NCBI GenBank assembly: GCA_027620015.1
Contig: JAQCGH010000019.1
Location: 1 to 32,383, forward strand
DNA from: Cyanobacteriota bacterium
Lineage (GTDB): Bacteria > Cyanobacteriota > Cyanobacteriia > PCC-6307 > Cyanobiaceae
Direction of reading: 5' to 3'
DNA length: 32,383 bases
The notes beneath the pieces were generated by a model that saw only the letters and a program-made list of their open reading frames with translations, did no database searches and was not told the origin of the DNA. This document shows, piece after piece, positions 8,505 to 15,159 of this stretch. The translations under genes were made by a program, and so were the position numbers. Position 1 is the first letter of the stretch, and every line of letters starts with the position of its first letter.

Positions 8505-10013
8505 TTGTCGGATCTGCGCGAGACCCGTCTCGAGAAAGCTGCCGCCCTAGCCGCCCTCGGTCAGGGTCCATACGCCCTGCGCTTTGAGCCCAGCCACCGC
8601 ACGGCGGCTTTGCAGCAGGACCATGCAGACCTGGCCAATGGTGAGGAGCGCGTACTGGAAGTAGCCGTGGCTGGTCGGGTAATGACTCGCCGGGTGATGG
8701 GAAAGCTCGCCTTCTTCACCCTGGCTGATGAAACCGGTCCGATTCAGCTTTTTATTGAGAAGTCCACCCTCGAGGCGTCCATGCCGGAGGATCCCGAGGC
8801 TTTCGCCCACCTCACCTCCTTGGTGGATGCTGGCGACCTGATCGGCGTGCAGGGCAGCTTGCGCCGCACCGATCGCGGTGAGCTTTCGGTGAAGGTGAAG
8901 GGCTGGGCCATGCTCTGCAAGAGCTTGCAGCCCTTGCCCGATAAGTGGCATGGCCTGGCGGATGTGGAGAAGCGCTACCGCCAGCGCTATCTCGATCTGA
9001 TCGTTTCGCCCCACACCCGTGAAACCTTCCGGCGCCGGGCCGTGGCGGTGAGCTCCATGCGTCGCTGGCTTGATGAGCGTGATTTTCTGGAGATTGAAAC
9101 GCCGGTGCTGCAGAGCGTTCCCGGTGGCGCCGATGCTCGCCCGTTTGAGACACACCACAACGCATTAGATCTCCAACTCACTCTGCGTATAGCCACCGAG
9201 CTGCATCTCAAGCGGCTAGTAGTGGGCGGCTTCGAGCGGGTTTACGAGCTGGGCCGCATCTTCCGCAATGAGGGCATCAGCACCCGCCACAATCCCGAGT
9301 TCACCTCGGTGGAGATCTATCAGGCCTATGCCGATTACGTCGACATGATGGTGCTCACCGAGCAGCTGATTGCCCACGTGTGCCAGCAGGTGTGCGGCAG
9401 CACCCAGATCAACTATCAGGGCACAGATATAGAGCTAGCGCCCCCTTGGCGTCGGGCCACGATGCACGAACTGGTTCAAACTGCTACCGGGTTGGATTTC
9501 AATTGTTTTGATAGTCGCGAAGCGGCGGCTGCAGCCATGCGAGCCCAGCAGCTGGAGGTGCCAGCCCTGGCAGATTCCGTCGGCCGGTTATTGGTGGCGG
9601 CCTTTGAGCAGCGGGTGGAGGCTGACCTGATCCAGCCCACTTTCGTCATCGATTACCCCGTGGAGAATTCACCTTTGGCACGGGCTCATCGCAGCAAGCC
9701 CGGCATGGTGGAGCGCTTCGAGCTGTTCATTGTGGGCCGTGAAACCGCCAACGCCTTCAGCGAGTTGATTGATCCGGTGGATCAGCGCCAACGGCTTCAG
9801 GCTCAGCAAGAACGCCGAGCTGCTGGTGACGACGAGGCCCAGAGCGTTGATGAGGATTTCATCCACGCCCTGGAGGTTGGCATGCCCCCCACGGGCGGCC
9901 TCGGCATTGGTATTGATCGGCTTGTGATGCTGCTCACCGACAGCCCCTCGATCCGTGATGTGATCGCCTTCCCGCTCTTGCGTCCCGAGACGGGTCCTGG
10001 CGCAATGGGATAA
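8505..10013 (+). CDS. lysS: Lysyl-tRNA synthetase, class II
   Basis: Charges tRNA-Lys. The 502-residue protein has an N-terminal OB-fold anticodon-binding domain ([21 protein letters not shown] near 57-75) and a class II catalytic domain. Motif 1 is around [18 protein letters not shown], motif 2 is [20 protein letters not shown], and motif 3 is [16 protein letters not shown] near the C-terminus. The start is TTG at 8505 ([15 protein letters not shown]), the only start that gives the usual N-terminus. It follows the response regulator gene in the same direction and precedes a small conserved gene. Confidence 0.96.
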   Translation: MSDLRETRLEKAAALAALGQGPYALRFEPSHRTAALQQDHADLANGEERVLEVAVAGRVMTRRVMGKLAFFTLADETGPIQLFIEKSTLEASMPEDPEAFAHLTSLVDAGDLIGVQGSLRRTDRGELSVKVKGWAMLCKSLQPLPDKWHGLADVEKRYRQRYLDLIVSPHTRETFRRRAVAVSSMRRWLDERDFLEIETPVLQSVPGGADARPFETHHNALDLQLTLRIATELHLKRLVVGGFERVYELGRIFRNEGISTRHNPEFTSVEIYQAYADYVDMMVLTEQLIAHVCQQVCGSTQINYQGTDIELAPPWRRATMHELVQTATGLDFNCFDSREAAAAAMRAQQLEVPALADSVGRLLVAAFEQRVEADLIQPTFVIDYPVENSPLARAHRSKPGMVERFELFIVGRETANAFSELIDPVDQRQRLQAQQERRAAGDDEAQSVDEDFIHALEVGMPPTGGLGIGIDRLVMLLTDSPSIRDVIAFPLLRPETGPGAMG

Positions 10014-10056
10014 TCCTTCTAGTAGGCAATCTCCCCCATCAGGGGTCAGCGATTCC

Positions 10057-10320
10057 ATGAGTGGCGAGCGCGTTGGTTTTCGCTTCAAACACGCTGATGC
10101 TGTGGTGAAGCGCAACCCCCAGGGCCGCTCACGCCGCGGCTGGGTTATGGAGCCTGTGGAGCAGACCACCAGCCGTGGCACCAAAATGCCTGCCTATCGG
10201 ATTCGTTGGCGGGATAGTGAACGTCCCGAGATCGTGCTTCAACACATGTTGATCGCCGACCCGGATCCCACACCGCCGCCCGAGGGAGTCAGCTTGATGC
10301 CCCCGGCACCGAAATCCTAA
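10057..10320 (+). CDS. Small conserved cyanobacterial protein of unknown function
   Basis: An 87-residue basic protein with no domain I can name. It begins MSGERVGFRFKHADAVVKRN, has a central RIRWRDSERPEIVLQHMLI segment that could form beta strands (an SH3-like small barrel is possible but unproven), and ends in a proline-rich tail. It lies 43 bases after lysS in the same direction and converges on the ElyC-family gene with a 15-base gap. Codon use resembles the neighbours. I take it as a real gene because of ATG start, position and composition; its function is unknown. Confidence 0.7.
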   Translation: MSGERVGFRFKHADAVVKRNPQGRSRRGWVMEPVEQTTSRGTKMPAYRIRWRDSERPEIVLQHMLIADPDPTPPPEGVSLMPPAPKS

Positions 10321-10335
10321 TCACGATCAGCCTGG

Positions 10336-11151
10336 TTAAGACCATCCCTTGAGCCGGTAGATCGCCAGCCCCAGGTGCTCTTTGAGGGCAATGCTGCTCA
10401 AGCTGAGCGCCTGGACATCGGGCATCAGCCCGAGCAATACCGATCCCGCTGTGGGCTTGCCAAACAGGGCCCGTGTTGGCAGCTGGTAGTCGCAGGGCAC
10501 TGGGATCACTGTCAAGCCACTGCGCTGTCGGAAGCTGGCCAGGGAGCGCGGCATGTGGAAAGCGCTGGTTACCAGCAGCACCCGCGTCCAGCCAAGTTTC
10601 TTGCCCAGTTTGCCGATGTCGTGGGCTTCCTCTGCCGTGGTGCGGGAGGAGGGGTTGAGCAAGATCTGATCAGCGTGCACTCCCAGTTCTAGGGCCAGAT
10701 CCCGGGCAGAGATTGCTTCTGGTGGGGCAGGATCATTGTCTGTAAAACTCACACGGCCGCCGCTGGCTACAAGCAGGGGCGCAAGGCCACGGCGCACCAG
10801 CTGTACGCCGCGCAGTAATCTGTCGCCGCCTTCCGCTACTTCGACACCCTGGCGGGGTGGCAATGCTGGTCGTAATCCACCCCCCAGCACTACCACCGCA
10901 TCGACCCGGGGAATGGTCTGGGGTGTCAGGGCCGCCGCCTGTTCTTCCAGACCCCAGATCAGCTGGCGGCTGACGACCGGCATGGCGAATAGCCAGATCA
11001 GGCTGATGCCGCTGCTGCTGAGCCAGAGGCTGGACTGGAGCCGGCGGCCGCGGCATTTGGGCGCTGTGGCCAGTCCCAGAAGTTGGAGCAGTAGCCCCAG
11101 TCCTAAGGGGTAAAGCAGCAGCGGTAGAAGTTTGGACAGAAGAAAACCCAT
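10336..11151 (-). CDS. ElyC/SanA/YdcF family protein (DUF218)
   Basis: A 271-residue membrane-anchored protein. Two N-terminal hydrophobic segments (GFLLSKLLPLLLYPLGLGLL and LWLSSSGISLIWLFAMPVV) precede the DUF218 domain. The domain shows VDAVVVLGGGLRP, LVRRGLAPLLVASGG, SSRTTAEEAHDIGKL and VLLVTSAFHMPRSLASF, which are family hallmarks. Members such as ElyC and SanA affect envelope integrity and cell-wall lipid carrier metabolism. I chose the ATG at 11151 because the residues before it are not conserved in type. It lies downstream of the egt genes on the same strand after a 97-base gap, so it may have its own promoter. Confidence 0.87.
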   Translation of the reverse strand: MGFLLSKLLPLLLYPLGLGLLLQLLGLATAPKCRGRRLQSSLWLSSSGISLIWLFAMPVVSRQLIWGLEEQAAALTPQTIPRVDAVVVLGGGLRPALPPRQGVEVAEGGDRLLRGVQLVRRGLAPLLVASGGRVSFTDNDPAPPEAISARDLALELGVHADQILLNPSSRTTAEEAHDIGKLGKKLGWTRVLLVTSAFHMPRSLASFRQRSGLTVIPVPCDYQLPTRALFGKPTAGSVLLGLMPDVQALSLSSIALKEHLGLAIYRLKGWS

Positions 11152-11248
11152 GGCAGCGGCAGGTGATTGTGGGCTACCACAGATTTTGTACAACTAGTGC
11201 GGAATTCTGGAAATGCCGAATTTCGATCCGTTCAGGCCGTCAGCGTCT
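11152..11248 (-). promoter_or_regulatory. Intergenic region upstream of the ElyC-family gene with a short inverted repeat
   Basis: This 97-base gap lies between the stop of the hercynine-associated gene and the ATG of the ElyC-family gene. It includes an inverted repeat, TGTGG-GCTA-CCACA, at 11168-11181, just upstream of the ATG at 11151. That could be a small operator or an mRNA hairpin near the start codon. It has no T-run, so it is not a typical terminator. Function is unproven. Confidence 0.3.
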
Positions 11249-11719
11249 TCAGTGCGTCTGCCGCCGTAGTTGTTCCAGGGCCTGCTCGGCTTCAAAGGCG
11301 GCCCAGTCCTGTTCCAGGTTGGAGGCCCTTGGTGGGTGGGGACGGCTCTCCAGATCGCGTATGTCGCGCTCCACTGCCGCGAAGCTCACCCCCAGCTCAC
11401 CAAGGTGTTGCCAGCGCTGCCGGCCCTGGTCCATTAAGCCTTGCTGGTGGGCTTCGGCGCGCTCGGCTAGGGATGTGGCACCGGCAGAGCGGGCCTTGGC
11501 CAGCCGCTCCTGCCAGCAGCGGATTTCATTGGCCAACTGCAGCAGGGCCTGGCGCTCTTGTTCCGCCTGCCTTTGCAATTGGCGCCGCTGCCCCACCAGC
11601 CTGGCTTGGCTATCGCGCGCTTCCTGCTCGCCAAGCAGGGCTTCCTGGCTGGGGTTTGCGGCGAGAAAGGCCGCCAGTTGCTGATCTAGCTGTGCCTCGA
11701 GTTCGTCGAGCCAGCTCAT
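11249..11719 (-). CDS. Hercynine metabolism-associated protein (TIGR04376-like), coiled coil
   Basis: A 156-residue, highly charged, almost entirely helical protein rich in Glu, Gln, Ala, Leu and Arg. Heptad-like spacing over roughly residues 25-130 predicts a coiled coil; there is no signal peptide and no membrane segment. I recognise it, from memory of the cyanobacterial families, as the larger of two proteins found next to egtB/egtD and named hercynine metabolism protein. The N-terminus MSWLDELEAQLDQQLAAFL is typical. Its ATG overlaps the stop of the small companion gene (ATGA). No enzymatic motif is visible, so it may be a scaffold or partner of EgtB/EgtD; its role is unknown. Confidence 0.75.
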   Translation of the reverse strand: MSWLDELEAQLDQQLAAFLAANPSQEALLGEQEARDSQARLVGQRRQLQRQAEQERQALLQLANEIRCWQERLAKARSAGATSLAERAEAHQQGLMDQGRQRWQHLGELGVSFAAVERDIRDLESRPHPPRASNLEQDWAAFEAEQALEQLRRQTH

Positions 11720-11952
11720 GGGGAGGGTTGCCCATCGGGCGTGGTTATCAACGGCGCCTCAATCTCCTGTTGAAGCGGTGTGATGGCCGCTTCGCGGGAG
11801 CGCAGTAGCAGCTGGGTGAGTCGGGCTATCGCCCCCTCTCCTAGGTCCTGGCTGCCGATGCGATCAAAGGCGTTGCGATATAGCTCCTCCAGCTCGGCTA
11901 TCAGGCATTCGCGTACGTGACGCATGGCAGCTCGTTGTTCTTCTCGACCCAT
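11716..11952 (-). CDS. Hercynine metabolism small protein (TIGR04375-like)
   Basis: A 78-residue protein, mostly helical, starting MGREEQRAAMRHVRECLIAE and ending in a proline-containing tail. It contains one Cys (residue 16) and no obvious catalytic motif. From memory of the family, this small protein accompanies egtD and egtB in picocyanobacteria. It starts 17 bases after the egtD stop and its own stop overlaps the next ATG by four bases, so four genes (egtB, egtD, this one and the coiled-coil protein) form one operon. Its function has not been established. Confidence 0.72.
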   Translation of the reverse strand: MGREEQRAAMRHVRECLIAELEELYRNAFDRIGSQDLGEGAIARLTQLLLRSREAAITPLQQEIEAPLITTPDGQPSP

Positions 11953-11969
11953 GGCGTTGTTGCCTCTGC

Positions 11970-12923
11970 TTAAGAGTCTGCCGTCACCAGCAGATGCAGG
12001 GATAGGTCCCCGGCTGGATCACTCCAGCGTCCCAGCGGCTGCCAGCCGGAGCTTTCTGCTAATGCGGTGAACTCCTTTGGGCCGTATTTGACGCTGTATT
12101 CGGTGATTAGGGGCTCCCCTGCTGCGAAATTCCAAATCTCGCCCGCTAACTGCACCGATTGGTCTTGGCGGCTTACCAGGGCCATAGCAATGCGGTTGTG
12201 CTCCGGTTGCCAACGGGCGCTGTAGGCGAAGGCTTCGGGGTTGAAGTGGCCCGCCAGGTCGCGATTTAGCCGCACCAGCAGGTTGCGGGCGAAGGCTGCT
12301 GATATGCCGGCGGCATCGTTGTAAGCGGCCTCCAGTCGCTCCACTGCTTTGGGCTGGTCGATGCCTATCAGCAGCTGGGAGCTAGGGCCTAGCAGCTGGC
12401 CCAGCTGCCGCAGCAGCCTCTGCGCTTCATCGGGGCTGAAGTTGCCGATTGAGCTGCCTGGATAGAAACCCAGACGCCGCTGGCCGCTTAGCAAGGGGTG
12501 TGCGGGCAGTTGCGGCAGGGCGCTGTAATCGCAGCAGATGCCCAGCACTGGGACCAGCGGGTGGCGATCCTGGAGCTCCTGGCATGCGGGACCCAGGTGG
12601 TCGGCGCTGATGTCGAGGGCGACGTAGGCGGGGGGGCGCAACGCTTGAAGTAGGGGCCCCACCTTGCGAGCGTTGCCGGCGCCAAACTCCACCAATACCC
12701 CAGAACCCAGAGCTGCTGCCAGCTCGGGCGCCCGCGCCTCTAGCAGGGCCATTTCAGTGCGTGTGAGGCCATATTCCGGCTGCTCGCAGATCTCCTCAAA
12801 TAGCCGTGAGCCTTCGGCGTCGTAAAGCAGCCAAGCGGGAAGCTGACGCGGTTGCCGGGCCATGCCTTCGAGCACCAGCCGCCGCATGTCGGCCGGTTCG
12901 GGGTGAAGGTCGATCAGTTGCAT
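11970..12923 (-). CDS. egtD: L-histidine N(alpha)-methyltransferase (hercynine synthase)
   Basis: Transfers three methyl groups from SAM to the alpha-amino group of histidine, giving hercynine. The 317-residue protein matches family length. Seen: LPAWLLYDAEGSRLFEEICE and LTRTEMALLE (28-61), the SAM-binding VEFGAGNARKV (78-88) with LDIS at 103-106, and FYPGSSIGNFSP (153-164) carrying Asn161. The late segment ITEYSVKY carries Glu275; Asn161 and Glu275 correspond to the histidine-binding Asn and Glu of mycobacterial EgtD. The ATG at 12923 lies one base after the egtB stop, preceded by a G-run; an ATG at 12935 would overlap egtB. Confidence 0.93.
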   Translation of the reverse strand: MQLIDLHPEPADMRRLVLEGMARQPRQLPAWLLYDAEGSRLFEEICEQPEYGLTRTEMALLEARAPELAAALGSGVLVEFGAGNARKVGPLLQALRPPAYVALDISADHLGPACQELQDRHPLVPVLGICCDYSALPQLPAHPLLSGQRRLGFYPGSSIGNFSPDEAQRLLRQLGQLLGPSSQLLIGIDQPKAVERLEAAYNDAAGISAAFARNLLVRLNRDLAGHFNPEAFAYSARWQPEHNRIAMALVSRQDQSVQLAGEIWNFAAGEPLITEYSVKYGPKEFTALAESSGWQPLGRWSDPAGDLSLHLLVTADS

Positions 12924-12924
12924 T

Positions 12925-14076
12925 TCAGCCCCCATCGCGCGCCAGCCGTAGACCGGCTGCAAGCCAGCGGCTAGCGGGTGGATAGAAGTTGCGGTAGCTG
13001 GGCCGTTCGTGGCCAGGCGGGGTTAGGAAGCAGCTGCCGCGCAACACCATCTGGGAACTCATGAACTTGCCGTTGTATTCCCCCACTGCACCGACCGCCG
13101 GCGCGAAGCCTGGATAGGGCCTGTAAGGGCTGGCGGTCCACTGCCACAACACCCCGAACGCCTGCCCCAGTTTGGGTGCCAGAAGCTCCCATTCAGCTTC
13201 GCCCGGCAGCCGGGCGCCGGCCCAGCGGGCGTAGGCATCGGCCTCAAACCAGCAAAGGTGCCGCACCGGCAGCTCGGGGCGCCGGGGCTGGCGCCCCGCT
13301 AGAGAAAACTCCTCGCCATCGCGCCAGTAGCGAGGCGCCTGCCAGTGCCGGGCCTGCACAATTGACCAGCCCTCGCTCATCCACAGCTCCGGGCGCCTGT
13401 AGCCGCCATCCGCAATGAAGGCCGCAAACTCGCCATTGCTCACCAAACGGGAGCTAATCGCAAAGGGTTCGAGCCACTGGCGGTGCTTGGGCGCCTCGTT
13501 GTCGAAATGAAAGCTGCCCCCTGGATGGCCGATTTCCACCAGACCTCCCTCGTGCTGCAGCCAAGTGGTTTCTTGGGCAACGCTCGCCAGATAAACAGCC
13601 TCAGGATTCGGGCCGTATGTCGGCTCCAGCGGGTTGCGGCTGAAGCCATCAAGCAGGTCCATGAGCAGCAGCTCCTGGTGCTGCTGCTCGTGCTGCAGGC
13701 CCAGTTCCACCAGCTCTAGCCGGGGATCGCCGGGCTCCAGTTGCTCCAACAGAGTGAGCATGGCCCCATCCAGCCGCTGCCGCCAGGTCAGCACCTCGGC
13801 CAGGACCGGCCGGCTGAGCAGGCCCCGCTGGGGCCGGGGGTGGCGCTCTCCCACTGCGTCGTAATAGCTATTGAAAAGAAAGCTCCAGCCGTCCGGCGAA
13901 ATTGGCTTACGCAGCACAAATTGCTCAAAAAACCAGGTGGTGTGCCCCAAGTGCCATTTGGGTGGGCTGGCATCGGACATGCCTTGCAGGCAGAAGTCTT
14001 CGGGCTGCAGGGGAGCCACCAGATCGAGGCTGCGTTGGCGCACCTGCGCGTAGCGCGCCTTCAGCTCCTGCCCCAT
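12925..14076 (-). CDS. egtB: EgtB-type sulfoxide synthase (hercynine oxygenase)
   Basis: Non-haem iron enzyme joining hercynine to a thiol (cysteine or gamma-glutamylcysteine) with O2 to give the sulfoxide precursor of ergothioneine. The 383-residue protein has an N-terminal DinB-like four-helix domain with the likely iron ligands His45 (in HLGHTTWFFEQF), His129 and His133 (in HEQQHQELLLMD). A C-terminal FGE-sulfatase-like domain follows (VEIGHPGGSFHFDNEAPKH, NGEFAAFIADGGYRRPELW, and MVLRGSCFLTPP near the end). It is shorter than mycobacterial EgtB, as cysteine-using bacterial forms often are; the thiol choice cannot be read with certainty. First gene of the minus-strand operon. Confidence 0.92.
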   Translation of the reverse strand: MGQELKARYAQVRQRSLDLVAPLQPEDFCLQGMSDASPPKWHLGHTTWFFEQFVLRKPISPDGWSFLFNSYYDAVGERHPRPQRGLLSRPVLAEVLTWRQRLDGAMLTLLEQLEPGDPRLELVELGLQHEQQHQELLLMDLLDGFSRNPLEPTYGPNPEAVYLASVAQETTWLQHEGGLVEIGHPGGSFHFDNEAPKHRQWLEPFAISSRLVSNGEFAAFIADGGYRRPELWMSEGWSIVQARHWQAPRYWRDGEEFSLAGRQPRRPELPVRHLCWFEADAYARWAGARLPGEAEWELLAPKLGQAFGVLWQWTASPYRPYPGFAPAVGAVGEYNGKFMSSQMVLRGSCFLTPPGHERPSYRNFYPPASRWLAAGLRLARDGG

Positions 14077-14157
14077 GCCCCTGCCGCCAATCTGGGGCTA
14101 ATTCAGGTACGACCTTAGGGACCTTGCCTACGATCCCGCCACGCATTGCACGTTCAT
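14077..14157. promoter_or_regulatory. Divergent egtB / cysteine-synthase-like promoter region
   Basis: Only 81 bases separate the two start codons, so the sulfur-metabolism gene and the egt operon must share this regulatory space. A TACGAT hexamer at 14129-14134 could be a -10 element for the rightward gene, but no strong -35 is seen. There is no obvious operator or riboswitch. Confidence 0.35.
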
Positions 14158-15159
14158 ATGGCCGGCATCACTTCAGGGTTCGTGGGCGCCGTTGGCAACA
14201 CGCCCCTGATCCGGCTCAACGCCCTGAGCGAGCAAACGGGCTGCGAGATCCTCGGCAAGGCCGAATTCATGAATCCTGGGGGGTCTGTGAAGGATCGCGC
14301 CGCCCTGGGCATCCTGCTGGAGGCGGAGGAGCAAGGGCTGCTGAAACCGGGAGGCACGGTGGTGGAAGGCACCGCTGGCAACACCGGAATCGGTCTCACC
14401 CACCTCTGCAACGCCCGTGGCTACAGGGCCCTGATCGTGATTCCCGATACCCAGTCGGCTGAGAAGATCGGCCTGCTGCGCAGCCTTGGAGCTGAGGTGC
14501 GCACCGTGCCGGCGGTGCCTTACCGGGATCCAAACAACTACGTGCGGCTTTCGGGCCGTATCGCCGCCGAAACGCCGGGGGCCGTGTGGGCCAACCAGTT
14601 CGACAATTTGGCTAACCGCCGCGCCCATTTCGATTCCACCGGTCCGGAGATTTGGCAGCAAACTGGTGGTGTGGTGGATGCCTGGGTGGCGGCCACCGGT
14701 ACTGGTGGCACCTATGCCGGGGTTGCCCTTTACCTGAAGCAGCAAAAACCAGCCGTGCGCTGTGTGCTGGCCGACCCTCATGGCAGTGCCCTACATAGCT
14801 GGGCTAGTCGGGGTGAGCTGGTCAGTGAGGGAAGTTCGATCACCGAGGGGATTGGTAACAGCCGCGTTACCGCCAATCTGGAAGGTGCTCCCATCGATGA
14901 TGCAGTGCGCATCGACGACGCGACCGCGCTTGAGACTATCTATCAACTGCTGTGGCAGGAGGGCTTATTTATGGGGGGCTCGGTGGGCATCAATGTGGCA
15001 GCGGCGGTGGAAACGGCTCGGCGACTTGGTCCTGGCCACACGATCGTGACCGTGCTGTGCGACAGCGGTGACCGCTACCGATCGCGGCTCTATGACCGCG
15101 ATTGGCTTGCTGGCAAGGGGTTACACCAACCCCTGCGGCCTTCGCTGGAGGTGGGCTGA
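14158..15159 (+). CDS. PLP-dependent cysteine synthase family protein (CysK-like)
   Basis: A 333-residue fold-type II PLP enzyme of the O-acetylserine sulfhydrylase / cystathionine beta-synthase family. The PLP lysine is Lys45 in NPGGSVKDRAAL; the phosphate loop GTGGTYAG is present, as is a C-terminal VTVLCDSGDRY. The substrate loop reads GTAGNTG (71-77) where housekeeping CysK has TSGNTG, so the enzyme may not be an ordinary O-acetylserine sulfhydrylase. Fungal cysteine synthase paralogues carry the same Ala. The ATG at 14158 is used; a TTG at 14146 would add four residues. Divergent from egtB, and its stop overlaps the next ATG (TGATG). Confidence 0.88.
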   Translation: MAGITSGFVGAVGNTPLIRLNALSEQTGCEILGKAEFMNPGGSVKDRAALGILLEAEEQGLLKPGGTVVEGTAGNTGIGLTHLCNARGYRALIVIPDTQSAEKIGLLRSLGAEVRTVPAVPYRDPNNYVRLSGRIAAETPGAVWANQFDNLANRRAHFDSTGPEIWQQTGGVVDAWVAATGTGGTYAGVALYLKQQKPAVRCVLADPHGSALHSWASRGELVSEGSSITEGIGNSRVTANLEGAPIDDAVRIDDATALETIYQLLWQEGLFMGGSVGINVAAAVETARRLGPGHTIVTVLCDSGDRYRSRLYDRDWLAGKGLHQPLRPSLEVG

